64,000 nt of DNA from Biomphalaria glabrata (taxonomy: Eukaryota; Mollusca; Gastropoda; Planorbidae): NCBI RefSeq assembly GCF_947242115.1, contig NC_074716.1, positions 19,140,090 to 19,204,089 of the forward strand, in the 5' to 3' direction. The position numbers and the translations under genes are program-made. How positions within the stretch are numbered: position 1 is the first letter of the stretch; every line of letters starts with the position of its first letter. Of this stretch, positions 11,275-23,450 are shown one piece after another. A model generated the notes under the pieces. The model was not told the origin of the DNA. It worked only from the letters and a program-made list of their open reading frames with translations, and made no database searches.

Positions 11275-11775
11275 TATAACAAAAATGATTATGTCCTACG
11301 CATGTCCCTCTGTCAGGCAACCTATTCCATGTTGTACTCTAATAGCTCTAGACGCTAGAGGAAAGAAGGAGCATTTGTACAACTTGTCCTAGCATAATAA
11401 GCATTATATGGAATTTAAAAGAAATGTCACTTATGTGCCTTTATTTGTGTGTATTTCTGAGGATTTTTATTATCTAGGTTTTGTATATTTGTAGATTATG
11501 GTTCTGTGCTTTAATAAGTTTTATGTATAATTATTATATTATTATTATTATATGCTACTGCCTACTTTATATTATAGTCGAAGGCGGCGTAGGGTCTGTA
11601 AATTTTAGTGATTTTACTAAAGGTGTTCTTAATGTTAAGAATATGATTATTAGATCTAGATTAAAATTTATGTTATAAAGTATTAATAATGATAAATCAT
11701 TATTAACATTTTAAATTTTTTCTTCAATTTCTTGGTCTTGGGTTGAGGCCTGAGCCTGAAGGATTCCAAACACTG
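11275..11775 (-). repeat. Degenerate GATAA-tailed LINE fragment
   Basis: Minus-strand relic of the same LINE family. It contains ATTATGTCCTACGCATG, GGCAACCTATTCCATG, TAGTGATTTTACTAAAGGTG and a decayed TTGAGTTGAGGGGTCCCAAAC block. A TATTA-rich stretch (about 11530-11560) interrupts it. Confidence 0.65.
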
Positions 11776-11779
11776 ACTC

Positions 11780-13330
11780 AGTGACTATGTCATGTGTCAC
11801 TTGTGTCGACAGTAGTAGGTAGTTTGACATCCCTACACTACTGAACTATAAACTGCTAGACTAGCTGCTATATAGTTTTGAAACACCATGGCTAGACTTC
11901 CAAAACCATGGTGTTAGTTGATTGATTGTTGTTTTTACATTTGCTTCATGTTTTAAAAACCCTCATGCTAATCTTAAAGGAGGATTCCTAAGCTTTTGAA
12001 TGATACCACATTGTCAACAAATGAAAGTCATGTTTATTTAGAAAATGTACAAGTAAAGTCATAGGTAAGAATGATTTTGCATTTAATATAATTTTTAAGC
12101 AAGCTTGGAATATTTTTATTGAATTTAGACCTAGATTTATGCTTAAAGTTTGTTATTATATTATATTTCATTATTTTTTAATGAAATTTTGTCCTCCAAA
12201 ATTAAAAAAACTTCCCCTAACATGCTATAAATGATGCCAAATTAGGCTATTTTTCGAAATGGGTAAGTGGAAAAATTATAACTACCATAACAATCTATGA
12301 CTTTAGTATGAAAATCAATATTTTTATAATAGAGTAGTGTTAGAAATCTTTTTTTTTCTATACTTAGGTACACAAAATATAAAAGGAAATCAGCTAATTA
12401 AGGCAAATTTGGGCCCATCCTGACGATGTTAAAAGAAGTCAACCCATGATGCAGCGACATGTGGCGCCAGACACTATAGTATAGTAATTCTCGTGGATAA
12501 TATGAAGTATAAATGATTTATGCATTGTTTAACAGCATATCTTTGATCAACCTAGTGGAGAGAATGCTATCAAGGTGTTATTTTACATTATATTTATAAA
12601 TATTATAAAGCTGAGTCAAGGAAGTTTCTACCAAACGGCATTCTAGAAAAAGGATCGAAGTCAATTTTCAAACAATTGTCATTATTGGATTAGCTGTGAA
12701 TGAATGTTAGCTGCATGTCACATGTGAGATGAAACATTCATTTCATTCAAATTAAAAGTCATATAATGGGGTAGCTGTGTTCCAAATTTCAAGCTTTTAT
12801 CTATTATGGTTATAAAGTTATGATGAGATAAAGACGAAAATTCATTTTTTCGATCACAGCTTTTTGGACATTTTCTATACTTCTATAGAAGTTATTAGAA
12901 GTCCATTTTTCTACACATAAAACGGCATAACTATATAACATAGAAAGATAAATGTGGTATCATTTTAACCCTCTCAGCAAGCTCTACATAACTAAATAGC
13001 TTCTGTTCAAATTACCTATATTTATTTTGAATTTTTTGTCAACTCAAAGTACCTAACACTTACTTACTAGATCACTAGATATCTAATTCATCTCTAGATC
13101 TAACAGACAGTTAACAGTTACAGTGGTAGATGAGTAGACAGAGACACTGACAACCGACAGAGGATGCATATTATAATATTGACATTAACAAGGTTGCTAT
13201 TACCATTTACTCCTCTTACATTTCAAAATTACAACTGGATCTATAGATAGAATCTAATCTAGATCTAGTCAGTTTGGAGTTAATTCAATGTCAATGGATG
13301 CATGGTAAGCAGAGATTTAAAAGTTGTTTT
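11780..13330. other. Intergenic, nothing recognisable
   Basis: AT-rich sequence with TAGATCTAGAT low-complexity stretches near 13060-13270. No exon or repeat family could be supported. Confidence 0.4.
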
Positions 13331-13334
13331 TCTT

Positions 13335-13620
13335 CATTCAGATTACGTATCAGAGTAATTGCCCTTTGGGTGTTGCCAACTTGTCTTGTCTTTGACTCCG
13401 AAGATAAATGAGGAGGAATGCAGTATTTCCCGTGGCTGCGCAGCCCCAGCTGTGACCTACATATTTAGCCACACCAGGGCAAGCATAACTATTGTCCACA
13501 TATGATCGATTTAGATTTTCGCCGTCTGCGTTTGTCCTCGGCAGCGGATTTTCTTTTGGTCTCAAATGTGTATCCCGCGGCCTCAGAACAAGACAGCTGG
13601 AGGTCACTCACAATTAAAGG
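13335..13620 (-). repeat. LINE C-terminal fragment (LRPKENPLPRT type)
   Basis: The minus-strand frame 13350-13607 contains RDTHLRPKENPLPRTNADG. The same peptide (RDTYLRPKENPLPRTDVD) occurs at 38590-38690, joined to LINE sequence. A decayed Cys-His tail follows. I therefore read it as the 3' end of an RTE/Jockey-like LINE, not as a host gene. Confidence 0.55.
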
Positions 13621-13701
13621 GCTATATATTACTTATATAATATATTATTACTTGCTTTCTCATAAAATATTTTCGCTAATTTATATTTCCTCGATCTAGA
13701 C

Positions 13702-13860
13702 CAGTGGTTCCCAAACTTTTTTGTTAAGTAGACCCTTAATTTCCAATGTACATTTTTCGGTAGACCCCTCAGCATTTTTTGGAAAATTCATCAACTTTAT
13801 ATGTGTTTTCTCACTGATTTCTAGACCATATATATAACCAATATTCATTAATGAAATTCA
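13702..13860. mobile_element. Left end of a hAT-like element
   Basis: It starts CAGTGGTTCCCAAACTTTTT, a classic hAT terminus, followed by AGTAGACCC repeats. I found no matching right terminus before about 15 kb, so the element is truncated or its other end has decayed. Confidence 0.5.
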
Positions 13861-14691
13861 AATTAAAATGAAGCAAAACAAAATTTATTATGTATTAGAC
13901 GAATGGACAAAACAGAAAAAAAAAAGCCTAATTTAGCGCCATTGGTGGGCAGCTTTGATAATATAATTTCAATATTGGGCTTTCGTTTAGTTAGGTTTAA
14001 TATTATAACTTCTCGATTAGTTGATGTTTGGCTGTTGTAAATTTGGATATTGGGAAATTTAATCTTGTCCAATGTATGTTTCATTAATTTAATCCTCACA
14101 AGAGACACTGAGATTATGACTTCGTTTTGATCAAATTTATGTTATCAACTTGTAGCTGTAAGATAACCTCATTCAACTCAAGAAACACGTTTGACTATTT
14201 CCGAATCCTGCTTTATTTATTTATTGGTTTTAAAATAGGATCTTAAGCACCCAAGAACTCAGAAAAGATATGCCTATTGTCAGACATAATTAAGCCTTTC
14301 GACAACTATCATACTTCAGTGTGAAGGACCCATTGATCAAAGTTTCAGGCAAAGAGCAGTTCTTTGTGGATTTCTTGATTTATAACAAAACGAAAATATG
14401 ATCATTATAACACTATATTATCAGGCAAGGTTTTAACTAGTCCAGCTTTTTTTTTTAAGCATGTCATTTGCAAGTAATTACGTAGGAACCTTTCATTGTC
14501 CTAATTCATCTTATCATTACACCTTGAACTGTATTGTTGTTTAGATGAATTTTAATTAGACCTATATCAGATATAAGATTGTGTAAAAAAAATTTAAAAC
14601 CTCTTCAACGGCTCGCAAAGTAAAGTTTTTCCCTTTCTAGTGTACAGTTTTCTGAAGTTTGATATAGGCCTAAGTATAAAAATACCTATTA

Positions 14692-14830
14692 TGTTTTACA
14701 TGTTTTGGATGTTCCTTCAGAGTTGAAGATAGTTTACTTCCAAGTCCAAACCTCCCGCAGGACGACGGGGGATGGGAGCGGGCAGGGTTTGAACCCGGGA
14801 CCATCGATAAATCCAAACGACAATCCAGCG
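14692..14830 (-). repeat. SINE-B, tRNA-derived
   Basis: On the minus strand it contains the B box GGGTTCAAACCC, followed by CTCCCATCCCCCGTCGTCC and GCGGGAGGTTTGGA. The copy at 44895-45064 also keeps the A-box half. This copy breaks off near the A box (GCGGTTTGCGCGCTGG). Confidence 0.75.
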
Positions 14831-15179
14831 CGCAAACCGCTCACAAACCTCTTCACTTTTATGATGTTTAATGAAACATATTTTCTAATGTGGCTCTAAT
14901 CTTATAAAGTGTTCAAAAGTATTTCAAATCGTAAACTATTTTATCATGTTGGCATTGTCTCAAATGATGTTCCAGGTTTAATGTTTTCATAGCGACATAA
15001 CTTCAAACTTTGTTTTTAAAAAAGCACAATTACGTGGCTTGTTCGACGAGGACGGAATCAAGCCAAATTCCTAATAACCAACACTGTACTGTCTACATTT
15101 CATTTTAGACTCGGCCTTGTACAATATTACTTTCGTGCAGACACAATTAAGCTATTTAAAATCTGTGGCACTTTAAATC

Positions 15180-15600
15180 TCTAGAGAAGACTATTTCCCT
15201 TTGCAACTTCTTGTGTGACTTAAGAGGCCAATCCTTGATAGACAGCTGAGGTCACAGGTTGGGCATATGTAATCACCAGGCTCCGTTGCATTTTCATCCG
15301 AACTTCTGGCAAGCAGCAGATAGTTTGTCAACCAGGAACAGAAGCCGAGTATAAGAGTCAGACACCATATCTGCATCATCGGCATACAGGAGTTCCCTGA
15401 TAAGTACCTTCCTAACCTTGTTTTTTGCCTGCAGTCTTGATAGATTTAAGTTTTCCAGAGGATCTTGTATGGAGAAATACACCTTCGTTGATGTCGTTGT
15501 ACGCATAATGCAGTAGGCAGAAGAATATGCCAAACAGAGTAGGTGCTAGCACACATCCCTGCTTGACACCACTGTTAACCTCAAAAGGTGCTGATTGGGC
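15180..15600 (-). mobile_element. RTE/Jockey-like LINE fragment, minus part of an inverted pair
   Basis: Minus-strand RT sequence: SGVKQGCVLAPTLFG near 15560, then the catalytic YADDADMV box near 15375, ending SAACQKFG near 15295. Frame changes occur between these blocks. Directly beyond QKFG (15185-15295), in the same orientation, lies a 3' tail segment with the zinc finger CPTCDLSCLSRIGLLSHTR. The RT middle that should separate the two is absent here; it is found on the plus strand at 15603-16470. Confidence 0.75.
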
Positions 15601-15602
15601 TG

Positions 15603-16470
15603 CAATAAATTAGACAGAAGTTCGGCTTAAACATCAGTCAAAGCAAGACTAAGATACTTGTCCAAAACACAAACACTGCACCTCAAGTAAGCATTAATGG
15701 CCAACCACTAGAAATTGTTGATCACTTTTGTTACCTTGGCTCCATCATATCCAACAACACTCTACTCTACTGGATAAAGACATTAACAATAGGATAGCCA
15801 AAGCAATGGCCACCATGTCACGGTTGCAGAAAAGAGTGTGGGACAACATATTGCTGATTAAAATACTTAGTCTACCGGACCTGTGTGATAAGCACTTTGC
15901 TATACGGAAGTGAAATATGATCAACCTACTTATGACAGGAAGAAAAGCTGAATGTCTTCCACTTCCGATGCCTAAAGCGGATCTTTAAAATAAGGTGGCA
16001 AGATAAAATAACCAATGAGGAAGTGCTACGAAGATCAGGGTGCCAGGACATTCCGCTCTATTATCAGCAGCAGACGCCTTGGCTGACTTGGCCACGTTCG
16101 TAGAATGCCAGTAGGTCGACTTCCACAGGACATTCTGTATGGCGATCTAATTGAAGGCAGGAGAGCCGCTGGTCGCCCACTTTTACGTTATACGGATGTA
16201 TGCAAACGCGACATGAAGCTCTTCAAAATCGACACTGGCAACTGGGAAGAGGTGGCACTGGACAGATCCACATGGAGAGAGAGCATAAAGGAAGGGTCAC
16301 AGATTGCAGATGTCATACACAACAGAAGCAGAAAGAAGGGTAAAAATGCAATGGCGCCTGGTGATTTTATATGCCCAACCTGTGATCGCAGCTGTGTATC
16401 AAGGATTGGCCTCTTTAGTCACACAAGAAGTTGCAAAGGGAAAAGATCGTCTCGCGAGACGTAAAATGCC
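15603..16470 (+). mobile_element. RTE/Jockey-like LINE 3' part, plus strand
   Basis: The plus-strand translation begins RQKFGLNISQSKTKIL, continues VSINGQPLEIVDHFCYLGS, and passes through a decayed middle. A clean frame at 16105-16464 then carries MPVGRLPQDILYG, DRSTWRESIKEG and the C-terminal zinc finger FICPTCDRSCVSRIGL. The middle contains stops and at least one frame change, so the copy is inactive. Related copies lie at 2293-2432, 16800-17560 and 59935-60290. Confidence 0.8.
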
Positions 16471-16799
16471 ACAGAAATTAGACAGTACATTTTGTTTCCT
16501 CGTGAAAGCACTCAATGAGCTCCAGGGTGCGATGGCATTGCAGCGGAAGTAATACAAGCCAACCAAACACTCCAAATACTTAGAACTCTTTGATCTCCTC
16601 TGCCACAGCAGGGAATAGAGCCATGTTCCACAGGACAAGCGCAACGCAAATATAGTCACAATACTCAATACGTAAATAAAAACAAAGGAGATTGCAGTGT
16701 TTGCAACATTGTTGGCAGAATAATAGCTAGAGCGGCACTATCCAGGCTGCAATTGATAGCTTTTACAGTGACAATCCAGTGTCTCAATGTGGATTAAGA

Positions 16800-17560
16800 T
16801 ATATTGGTATATTCTTTCCCTGCCTACTGCATCATGCTTACAATGACATCTACAAAGCTGTATTTCTTCATACAAGATCCTCTGGAAAACTTTTTAATGT
16901 ATCCAGATAGAGGACAAAAAAAAAAAAACAACAACAAACAAACAAAGTTAAATTAAGTGGTAATCAGGGAACTCCTCAACGTTGAATACAAGACTATTCC
17001 TTGCTGATTAACAATATCATGGCTCTAGTCTACCGAACTTGTGTCATTAGCACTCTGCTATTATGTGGTAGTGAAACATAGTCCACCTACTCTTGGCAGG
17101 AAAAAAAGCTGAATATCTTCCACCTCCTTAAGGTCGATTCTTAAAAAAAGATGGCAAGAAAAAATAACCAATGAGGAATTCCTGCGGAGGGCAGGGTGAC
17201 AAGACATCTGCACTGTTATCAGTAGCAGATGCTGGCTTGGACAAGTTCACTGAATTCCGCAGGGTCGACTCTCACTAGACTTTCACTAGAGATGCAGCTG
17301 TGTCCACTTTAAAGTGTACTTATTTAATTAGGTATGCAAGCACGACTTGAAGCTCTTCAGAATAGACACCAACAGGTGGGAGAAAGAAGCACTGGATAGA
17401 TGCATATGGAGGGCAAGAATAACGGAAGGGTCCTGGATTGTAGATGGTACACACCAGAAGTAGAAAGAAAGAAGATTAAAGATGTCCAACTGTGACAGCA
17501 GTTGTGTATCACGAATGGGCCTCTTCAGTCACATGAGAAGTGGTAATGTAAAATGCCACA
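16800..17560 (+). mobile_element. Second, more decayed LINE copy of the same family
   Basis: Plus-strand matches to the 15180-16470 family: CTGCCTACTGCATCATGC, ATACAAGATCCTCTGG, ACCTACTCTTGGCAGG, GATGGCAAGAAAAAAT and AGGGTCCTGGATTGTAG. A poly-A/CAA run at 16917-16945 interrupts it. Many stops. Confidence 0.7.
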
Positions 17561-17569
17561 GAAAATATT

Positions 17570-19030
17570 AAATATATTAAAAGTGAGTAGTTTTCCAGGT
17601 AATTTTAGATATTGCTAAAGAAAATACATCTAGATCTACACATAATATCTAAATAATGACCATAATATTATCTTTATAAATAAATTTTAAAGAATGGGGA
17701 CATATACTACTTAATTTATACTTAACCTTTTAATTCTTATTTGCATAACTAATTTATTAAATACAGAAACTTCTAGATCTTTAAAATTAAACATCAGATT
17801 ATAAAGAAGATATGTATAGAAAAAAACAACTTTTTTTAATGGCTACTCTTTCATATCTCTAAAGTTGAAAAATATTTTGCCACAAAAAGCTTTTATTTTA
17901 TAAAATATTTAATCTCAAGCTGTCAGGACCGTAAACAGGAGTTTACTAGATTATTAAGCAGGAATAAATGACAGATATGACCTGCTTCTATTAAGGGGCA
18001 CCATTAAACTATAGATCGTGCTACAATAATCTCTGGTTAAGCCAAATTAATATTTCTTTAGAGGCACTAATCTTTATGACAAAAACTAAGTAGTTCTAAA
18101 ATCACTTAATGACAAAAACTAAGTAATTCTAAAATCAAAGTCATTCACCTCAAATTAAATTTTGCAAACTAACAATTCAAAAAATGAGGTCAAACAGACA
18201 CACAAATAGTGTACAACTACTATAAAAACATTTTAAAATAATGTTTAATACTTCATAAAACTCCAAGTGATTAAGTTAAACAGCATCTACACACAAAAAA
18301 AAAAAATCATTGCTTAATTTCTTTTGACAAATTCAACAAAAAAGTCATTTTAACAATTTAAAAAATGAAAAATATTCTTTAAACCAAATATTTTTACTAA
18401 CTGAAATAATATTGCACTCAGCAAATGGTAATGTCTATCAAGGTCTTTGAAAACTATATATTAACAATTTGATTTAAAAGTTAAAAAAAAAACATTTCTG
18501 TATATTAAATTCAAACATAAAATAAAATACAGACATTCTGTAGAAGAAGAAGATTACTATGTCCTATGTCTGTTTATTTGTTAAATTTATTTGTTCATTT
18601 TTTGAAAACTTACTAAATAGTTAAGTAATAAGCCAGAACTGCCAAATATACATGTAATTTTATCTTAAAAAACTATAGTAAACAAATTATTTCACAGACA
18701 TGGAAAGACAAAATATCTACATTAAAAAATAAATATTGAGAAATATTTACATAAAAATGAAAATTAAGCATACTTATAATAAAATTAAGGAAAAAATATT
18801 TTATATTTAATGTGATTAAAAAACTAGCAACATAACATCATTAAACATTCAGAACAGAATAGCAACATGACCATTTGACCATTTCACCAATTAACATTTG
18901 GAACAGAACATGTTTTTCAAACTTTTTGTATATTTCTGGACTAGCAGGATGGGATATCTTACAACTCACCACAAATGTTTAAACTTTGATAAACAGAAAA
19001 GAATAAACCATTCAGACTTGCTCAGCTCAA
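17570..19030. other. AT-rich intergenic DNA / possible BORCS5 3' flank
   Basis: Very AT-rich sequence with no supported exon or repeat family. The distal part could be BORCS5 3' UTR, but I see no diagnostic polyadenylation site. Confidence 0.35.
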
Positions 19031-19035
19031 GACCA

Positions 19036-19196
19036 ATCATCATAGAAGGCAGAACACTGACCTGCATCCTGTGGGCAGTGCAGACCAATAGCTCACTGCC
19101 ACTTCACAGGTATGTACAATGTGGCAGTGAGCTATAGGTCTCCACTGCCCACAGGTTGTGACATCACAGGTCCTTGTTAGCCTTCTATAATGAGTA
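19036..19196. repeat. Long imperfect palindrome (about 75-bp arms)
   Basis: The inner arms CTGTGGGCAGTG...ATAGCTCACTGCCA and TGGCAGTGAGCTATA...CACTGCCCACAG pair almost perfectly around a ~20-nt loop. The outer arms (AGAAGGC...GACCTG against CAGGTCC...GCCTTCT) extend the stem with bulges. It lies about 0.6 kb 3' of the BORCS5 stop. It could be a MITE or a hairpin RNA source. Confidence 0.85.
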
Positions 19197-19781
19197 CTCT
19201 TTCCCAGCTGCACCTTGCCAAGTTGCCATCCTTGACTTTTCACTGCTACATTTATTTTAATCCACTCTAGCACCACAAGGCTTAATTATTTGATTTAAAA
19301 GATATATGAAAGACGATGATATTTGAATGAATCTCATATAGTTTATACAATAAGTTGGTATTCTCAGACATGTTAAAAAGAACAATTTTACTTGACTGAA
19401 TACCAAGAAAAAATAATAAATAATTTAAAAAGAAACACCACATTTATATGGCAAAGTGATATTGAGACAATAAGATAGGAGAAATAAATCAAAATCTAAA
19501 ATTAATCCTACATTTTAAGGTCTTAAGTTTTGAATGGAAGTGTTAAGGTTAATTATAAAGTTTAAAAAAACAAAAAAAGGGGGGGGGGACATGATAAAAA
19601 GCTTTAAAAAAAGGAGGAAAAGAATGTCCTGATTAAAATTACTAAAACATTTTGTGTACAAATGCCCCTTTTCTAACCAACATAATGTTTTTAATGAATA
19701 AACAACAGATATTTATACACATTACATACTAAGAATTACCAGATACTTTACAGAAGTGTAAAAAAGAGACTAAATTGATGG

Positions 19782-21591
19782 TCAAGGTTTCAGCAAGTGT
19801 ACATCATTCTTGATGGAGAAAGGTTCCAACTGTTCAGAAGTTGGCAGCAGTCGATTCAGTATGTCCATCCTAGGGACTATGTCATCCATTGACTTTTGAA
19901 TTTTTTTCAAGGTGAGCAAAGTTTCTGAAACTCGACCAAATTGTTCCACATATTTGCTGTACTTCTTCTGTCTTTCTATCAGGGTATTCATCAGCATATG
20001 GATTGTATGGTCCATCTGAAAAACAGCATTGGAGAAAAAATTAATTACAATGCATTATTAAGTTCTAGATTTTCTCTACCTTTTTTTTTAAACTGTGATC
20101 CCAATGTTTTGATCTAGCTAAGAAATTATTTTGCTAATTCTACTGGAAAACTTGGATTTGTCTGGAGTGGATATAAGATAAGATAATTTTATTGATCCAA
20201 TCAAATGGAAATTCAGTTTGACTACAATTGACAACATCAGCGTAACTACTGTACAATAACAGTAGAGATGAAATGACAAAATATGTAAGTCACAGTTCCT
20301 TGTAGCCATGTAAAATACAGCACTCTTCCTTAATCTTTGTGATAGAAAACAAGCCATAATGATCTTATAAAATACAGAAGTTCCTTCAATTGTCTGTCAA
20401 TAATATGAATATCCATTTCCACAATTTGGAAACAGGTTTTGAAGTAAAGCAAAATATTTTGTAAGCCAACATTTGTTACTTTTTGAATTTTCATTTTTTA
20501 ACCCACTGTTAATAATTTTATCTATACCAGTATACATTTATTAACAAATATTTTTAAAATTGCTAACCTCTTTTATTCGAATGCAGAGAGCATTTTGGTC
20601 AAAAGCCACAGCTTCAGCCAATTGCCTTAAATGATCCTGGTATCTCAGACACAGAAGTAGCAGCTTGAAAAGAACAAAATAAATATATCATGAAAGTTTT
20701 TCTCAAAAAAAAAAAAAAGGGGAGGGAAGTGCTGGTAGACTCTACTTTAAAGAAAAAAACAACTGCACACCTAAAAGCTATGTTAACCATCCAGTAGCTT
20801 CTCCCTGGTCAACCTGAACTCACTAGTCCCCAGACCTTCTTTGTTCCCCCAAATAAGTCTTTCTCTGACTATTATTCATAAATTAAATGTACGTTACATC
20901 CCTTCTACTTCATCTCAGATAAGGACAGCCCAAAACTCTCAGTCCAAAACTATTAAGGGCATTAAATATTTCACATTTATTATTTTTAAAAATATTTCTT
21001 AAATTAAAGTGTACTTTAAAATTACTCTTTCCAATTCTAAAGAATAAAATAATTAGATTATAAGTTAAAGCTAAACCTGTTTGTGGTCCAATTTATCAAG
21101 AATGTCCAACTCCTTAGTTCCGATAGGAATATTCAATGATCCTCTTAAAATTGGGAAGAAAAAAGGAATAGTGTTGAGTTTGGTGAGTTCAGGGTCTGGA
21201 TCTTTCACAGGTATGAGTCCATCTGCGACCACTACTATCTCATGCTTTGGTGTGCCATATTTCTCTTGCTTTACAACCGGCTTGTGAGTCTTATTAGGTC
21301 GAGGAGATTGCCTTGGGGAATCTGAAAAGACATTTACAAGAGATCTGCTTTATCAGACTATGTAAACAAGAGTTAGTGATGGCTATAGCTATAAGTCATT
21401 GAAGAAATAAAAGATACAAATTTCATGACATTGTCAGAGAGTTAGCTTACAATAAATTATATGAAATTGAACATACGTGAGTCAATAGGTTTACTGATGG
21501 AGTATTGTGTGTAGGGTATTTCCTCATCTCGCTGGGATCTCAAATTACTTCCTGGTGCACCTGCTGGCAGAACACTTTGATCTGAGCCCAT
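19782..21591 (-). CDS. BORCS5: BORCS5 (LOH12CR1/myrlysin) homologue, BORC subunit, 4 exons
   Basis: Minus-strand exons are 21477-21591, 21077-21321, 20568-20663 and 19782-20015. All have GT-AG boundaries and agreeing phases, giving 690 nt and 229 aa (human: 196). The start MGSDQS gives Gly2 and Ser6, an N-myristoylation signal as in the mammalian protein. Residues about 70-120 hold [20 protein letters not shown] and [10 protein letters not shown], matching the conserved N-terminal region. Residues 121-152 carry [19 protein letters not shown], the most diagnostic block. Residues 153-229 form the helical tail: [24 protein letters not shown] and [14 protein letters not shown]5 anchors the BORC complex on lysosomes, which recruits ARL8 for kinesin-driven outward movement. 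Identification rests on recalled family motifs; no truncation seen. Confidence 0.93.
20172..20350 (-). repeat. LINE 3'-UTR fragment in BORCS5 intron 3
   Basis: On the minus strand the end reads CTGAATTTCCATTTGATTGG, then ATCAATAAAATTATCTTATC. This is a LINE-like 3' terminus with an AATAAA and a TTATC (GATAA) tail, but not the sequence of the 45-kb family. It sits between BORCS5 exons 3 and 4. Confidence 0.5.
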
Positions 21592-21599
21592 ATTTTCTT

Positions 21600-22990
21600 T
21601 AATAAGAAAAGCAAAGATTGTTTATTAATAATATTTCTATATTTTAAAATTTAAACATGTTTGAATTCTGCAGACTGTCTTCTACTGGGACTTATAAAAA
21701 CATTTTGATGATCATATAATGATACTCCTTCTTTGCAGTGTTTCCTTATTCTCATGGTAGCAATATATAATTGTTTCTCTTATATCTAGTCTGACTTTCC
21801 CTTATTGTGTTAATCATGCTTTACAGACAAACGGAATAATAATGTTGCAATTTTTTCTTTACAGCTCTTTTTGCCCTAACATTTCAATATTTTTGGGCTT
21901 GAAAAGATTGCATTATAGGTCTTGTTTTTACAGCAACTACTATCTCTGAGAATGATGATAATGAAATAATGTTTTTGTAGCACAATTTTGTTTTTCTAGT
22001 TTAATATAAAAACCATTTAGTGATGCACATATGTTGCAAACCTAATGAATAACCCACATGCCTATGATAAAGCTTCGAGACAAATGATTTGGATTCATTA
22101 ATAATACTTGAAAGAAAAAAATAAATGACATTCCCAAAAGCTCAGCTAACCACCCAGTTCCCTCCTCTGGTCAACCTAAAGTCATTAGTCCTCAGAACAC
22201 CTTCTTTGTTCCCCCTATTAAGTGTATCATCAGTTGTGACCAACAGGTGACCAAAAACAAAATTCTACGAAATCATTAAAACCAATAAAAGATTCAAAGT
22301 AAACATAAGTCTGTAGAAAATGAGATGGAGTTAAATCAACTTTTTACTACCAGTAAAACTGCTAACTAAAGGTAAATTTTGATATTTTTACTAAAGGTGC
22401 CTAGATTCTTGAAAAAAATAAAGTCACAGTGGACTTGATGAAAGCTGATAGTTGCACAGGCCGCCATTTTGGATCTTAAAACACATTTGACATTAAAACA
22501 ATGTCCCGTTCAGGTTGTACAGAACTGAAATTAAGCAAGTCCTAAGAAAAGACATTGCTTTATAACTGAATGTTTTTATTACATTTTCTAAAGTTTACTC
22601 TAAAGAAAACAGGTTCCTTTAACAAATTTAATTTTAATACATTTTTTGTCTCTTAGATTACTATTTCCTAGATATTTTATTAAAAAAATTAGACATTTTC
22701 AAATAACAAGGAAAAAAATATAGGTCTCCGTACATAAATATACGTTTTTTAATCATACACTTAGAAAATGTATTCAGCTTTCCAATGATACCAAATTTAT
22801 TATGATTAAATGAGTCAATGACCCTTTAAAACTTAGCACACTTTTTTCATGTACTAAAATTTCACAGGTAATGTTGGTAGATATGGACAGTCGTTGTCAA
22901 GACACAGGTAGCTAAAATCTGTAAATCTAGGTTTCTAAAATATTCTTTCAAAGAAATATACTTAAATAGATCTAAATCTTAAATCTGAAG
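21600..22990. other. 5' flank of BORCS5, no gene seen
   Basis: AT-rich DNA. One stretch (CAGCTAACCACCCAGTTCCC, about 22142) resembles 20785-20870 (TTAACCATCCAGTAGCTTCT...CCCCAGACCTTCTTTG) and marks a small dispersed repeat found both inside and upstream of BORCS5. No exon supported. Confidence 0.4.
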
Positions 22991-22997
22991 ATTCTTT

Positions 22998-23450
22998 TTC
23001 TAATAATAATAAAAGTAATAATTTTATTTATAAAGCGCTGTTAACAAACAAAATGTAGGCTCAAGGCGCTGTAATTACATTACAAACACAAACATGAGAG
23101 CTAAAATAACAAACTAATCTAAAAAAGTTTTAAACAGGTAGGTCTTAAAGTTCTTGAAAGAAGTGTAGCATGTTGTCTGTCTGAGATCAATGGAGAGTGA
23201 GTTCCAAACCTTAGGGCCGTGCACTGAAAAAGCCTGCAGACCGTAGCACCACTAGAAGCATTGAGTCCATTGAGCGCAGGGCTCTCTGAGGGACATATGG
23301 AGTGATCAGTTTGCTAAGGTACAAGGGCATCCCATTGTTATATATACACTGATGACAAAGTTTGACCACCTTGTAATTGATTCTCGCTTTCACGGGAAGC
23401 CAATGGAGCGTGCGCAAGAGCGTAGTAGCAGAATCTTGTCTTGTTTTTTC
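22998..23450 (-). mobile_element. L2-like LINE 3' end
   Basis: The minus-strand frame 23211-23417 contains LHWLPVKARINYKVVKL, then YLSKLITPYVPQRALRS. These are the hallmark C-terminal motifs of L2/CR1-group LINEs. An RT thumb-like tail and a 3' UTR follow, ending in a (TTATTA)n tail near 22998. Everything upstream of LHWLPV is lost. Confidence 0.75.
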
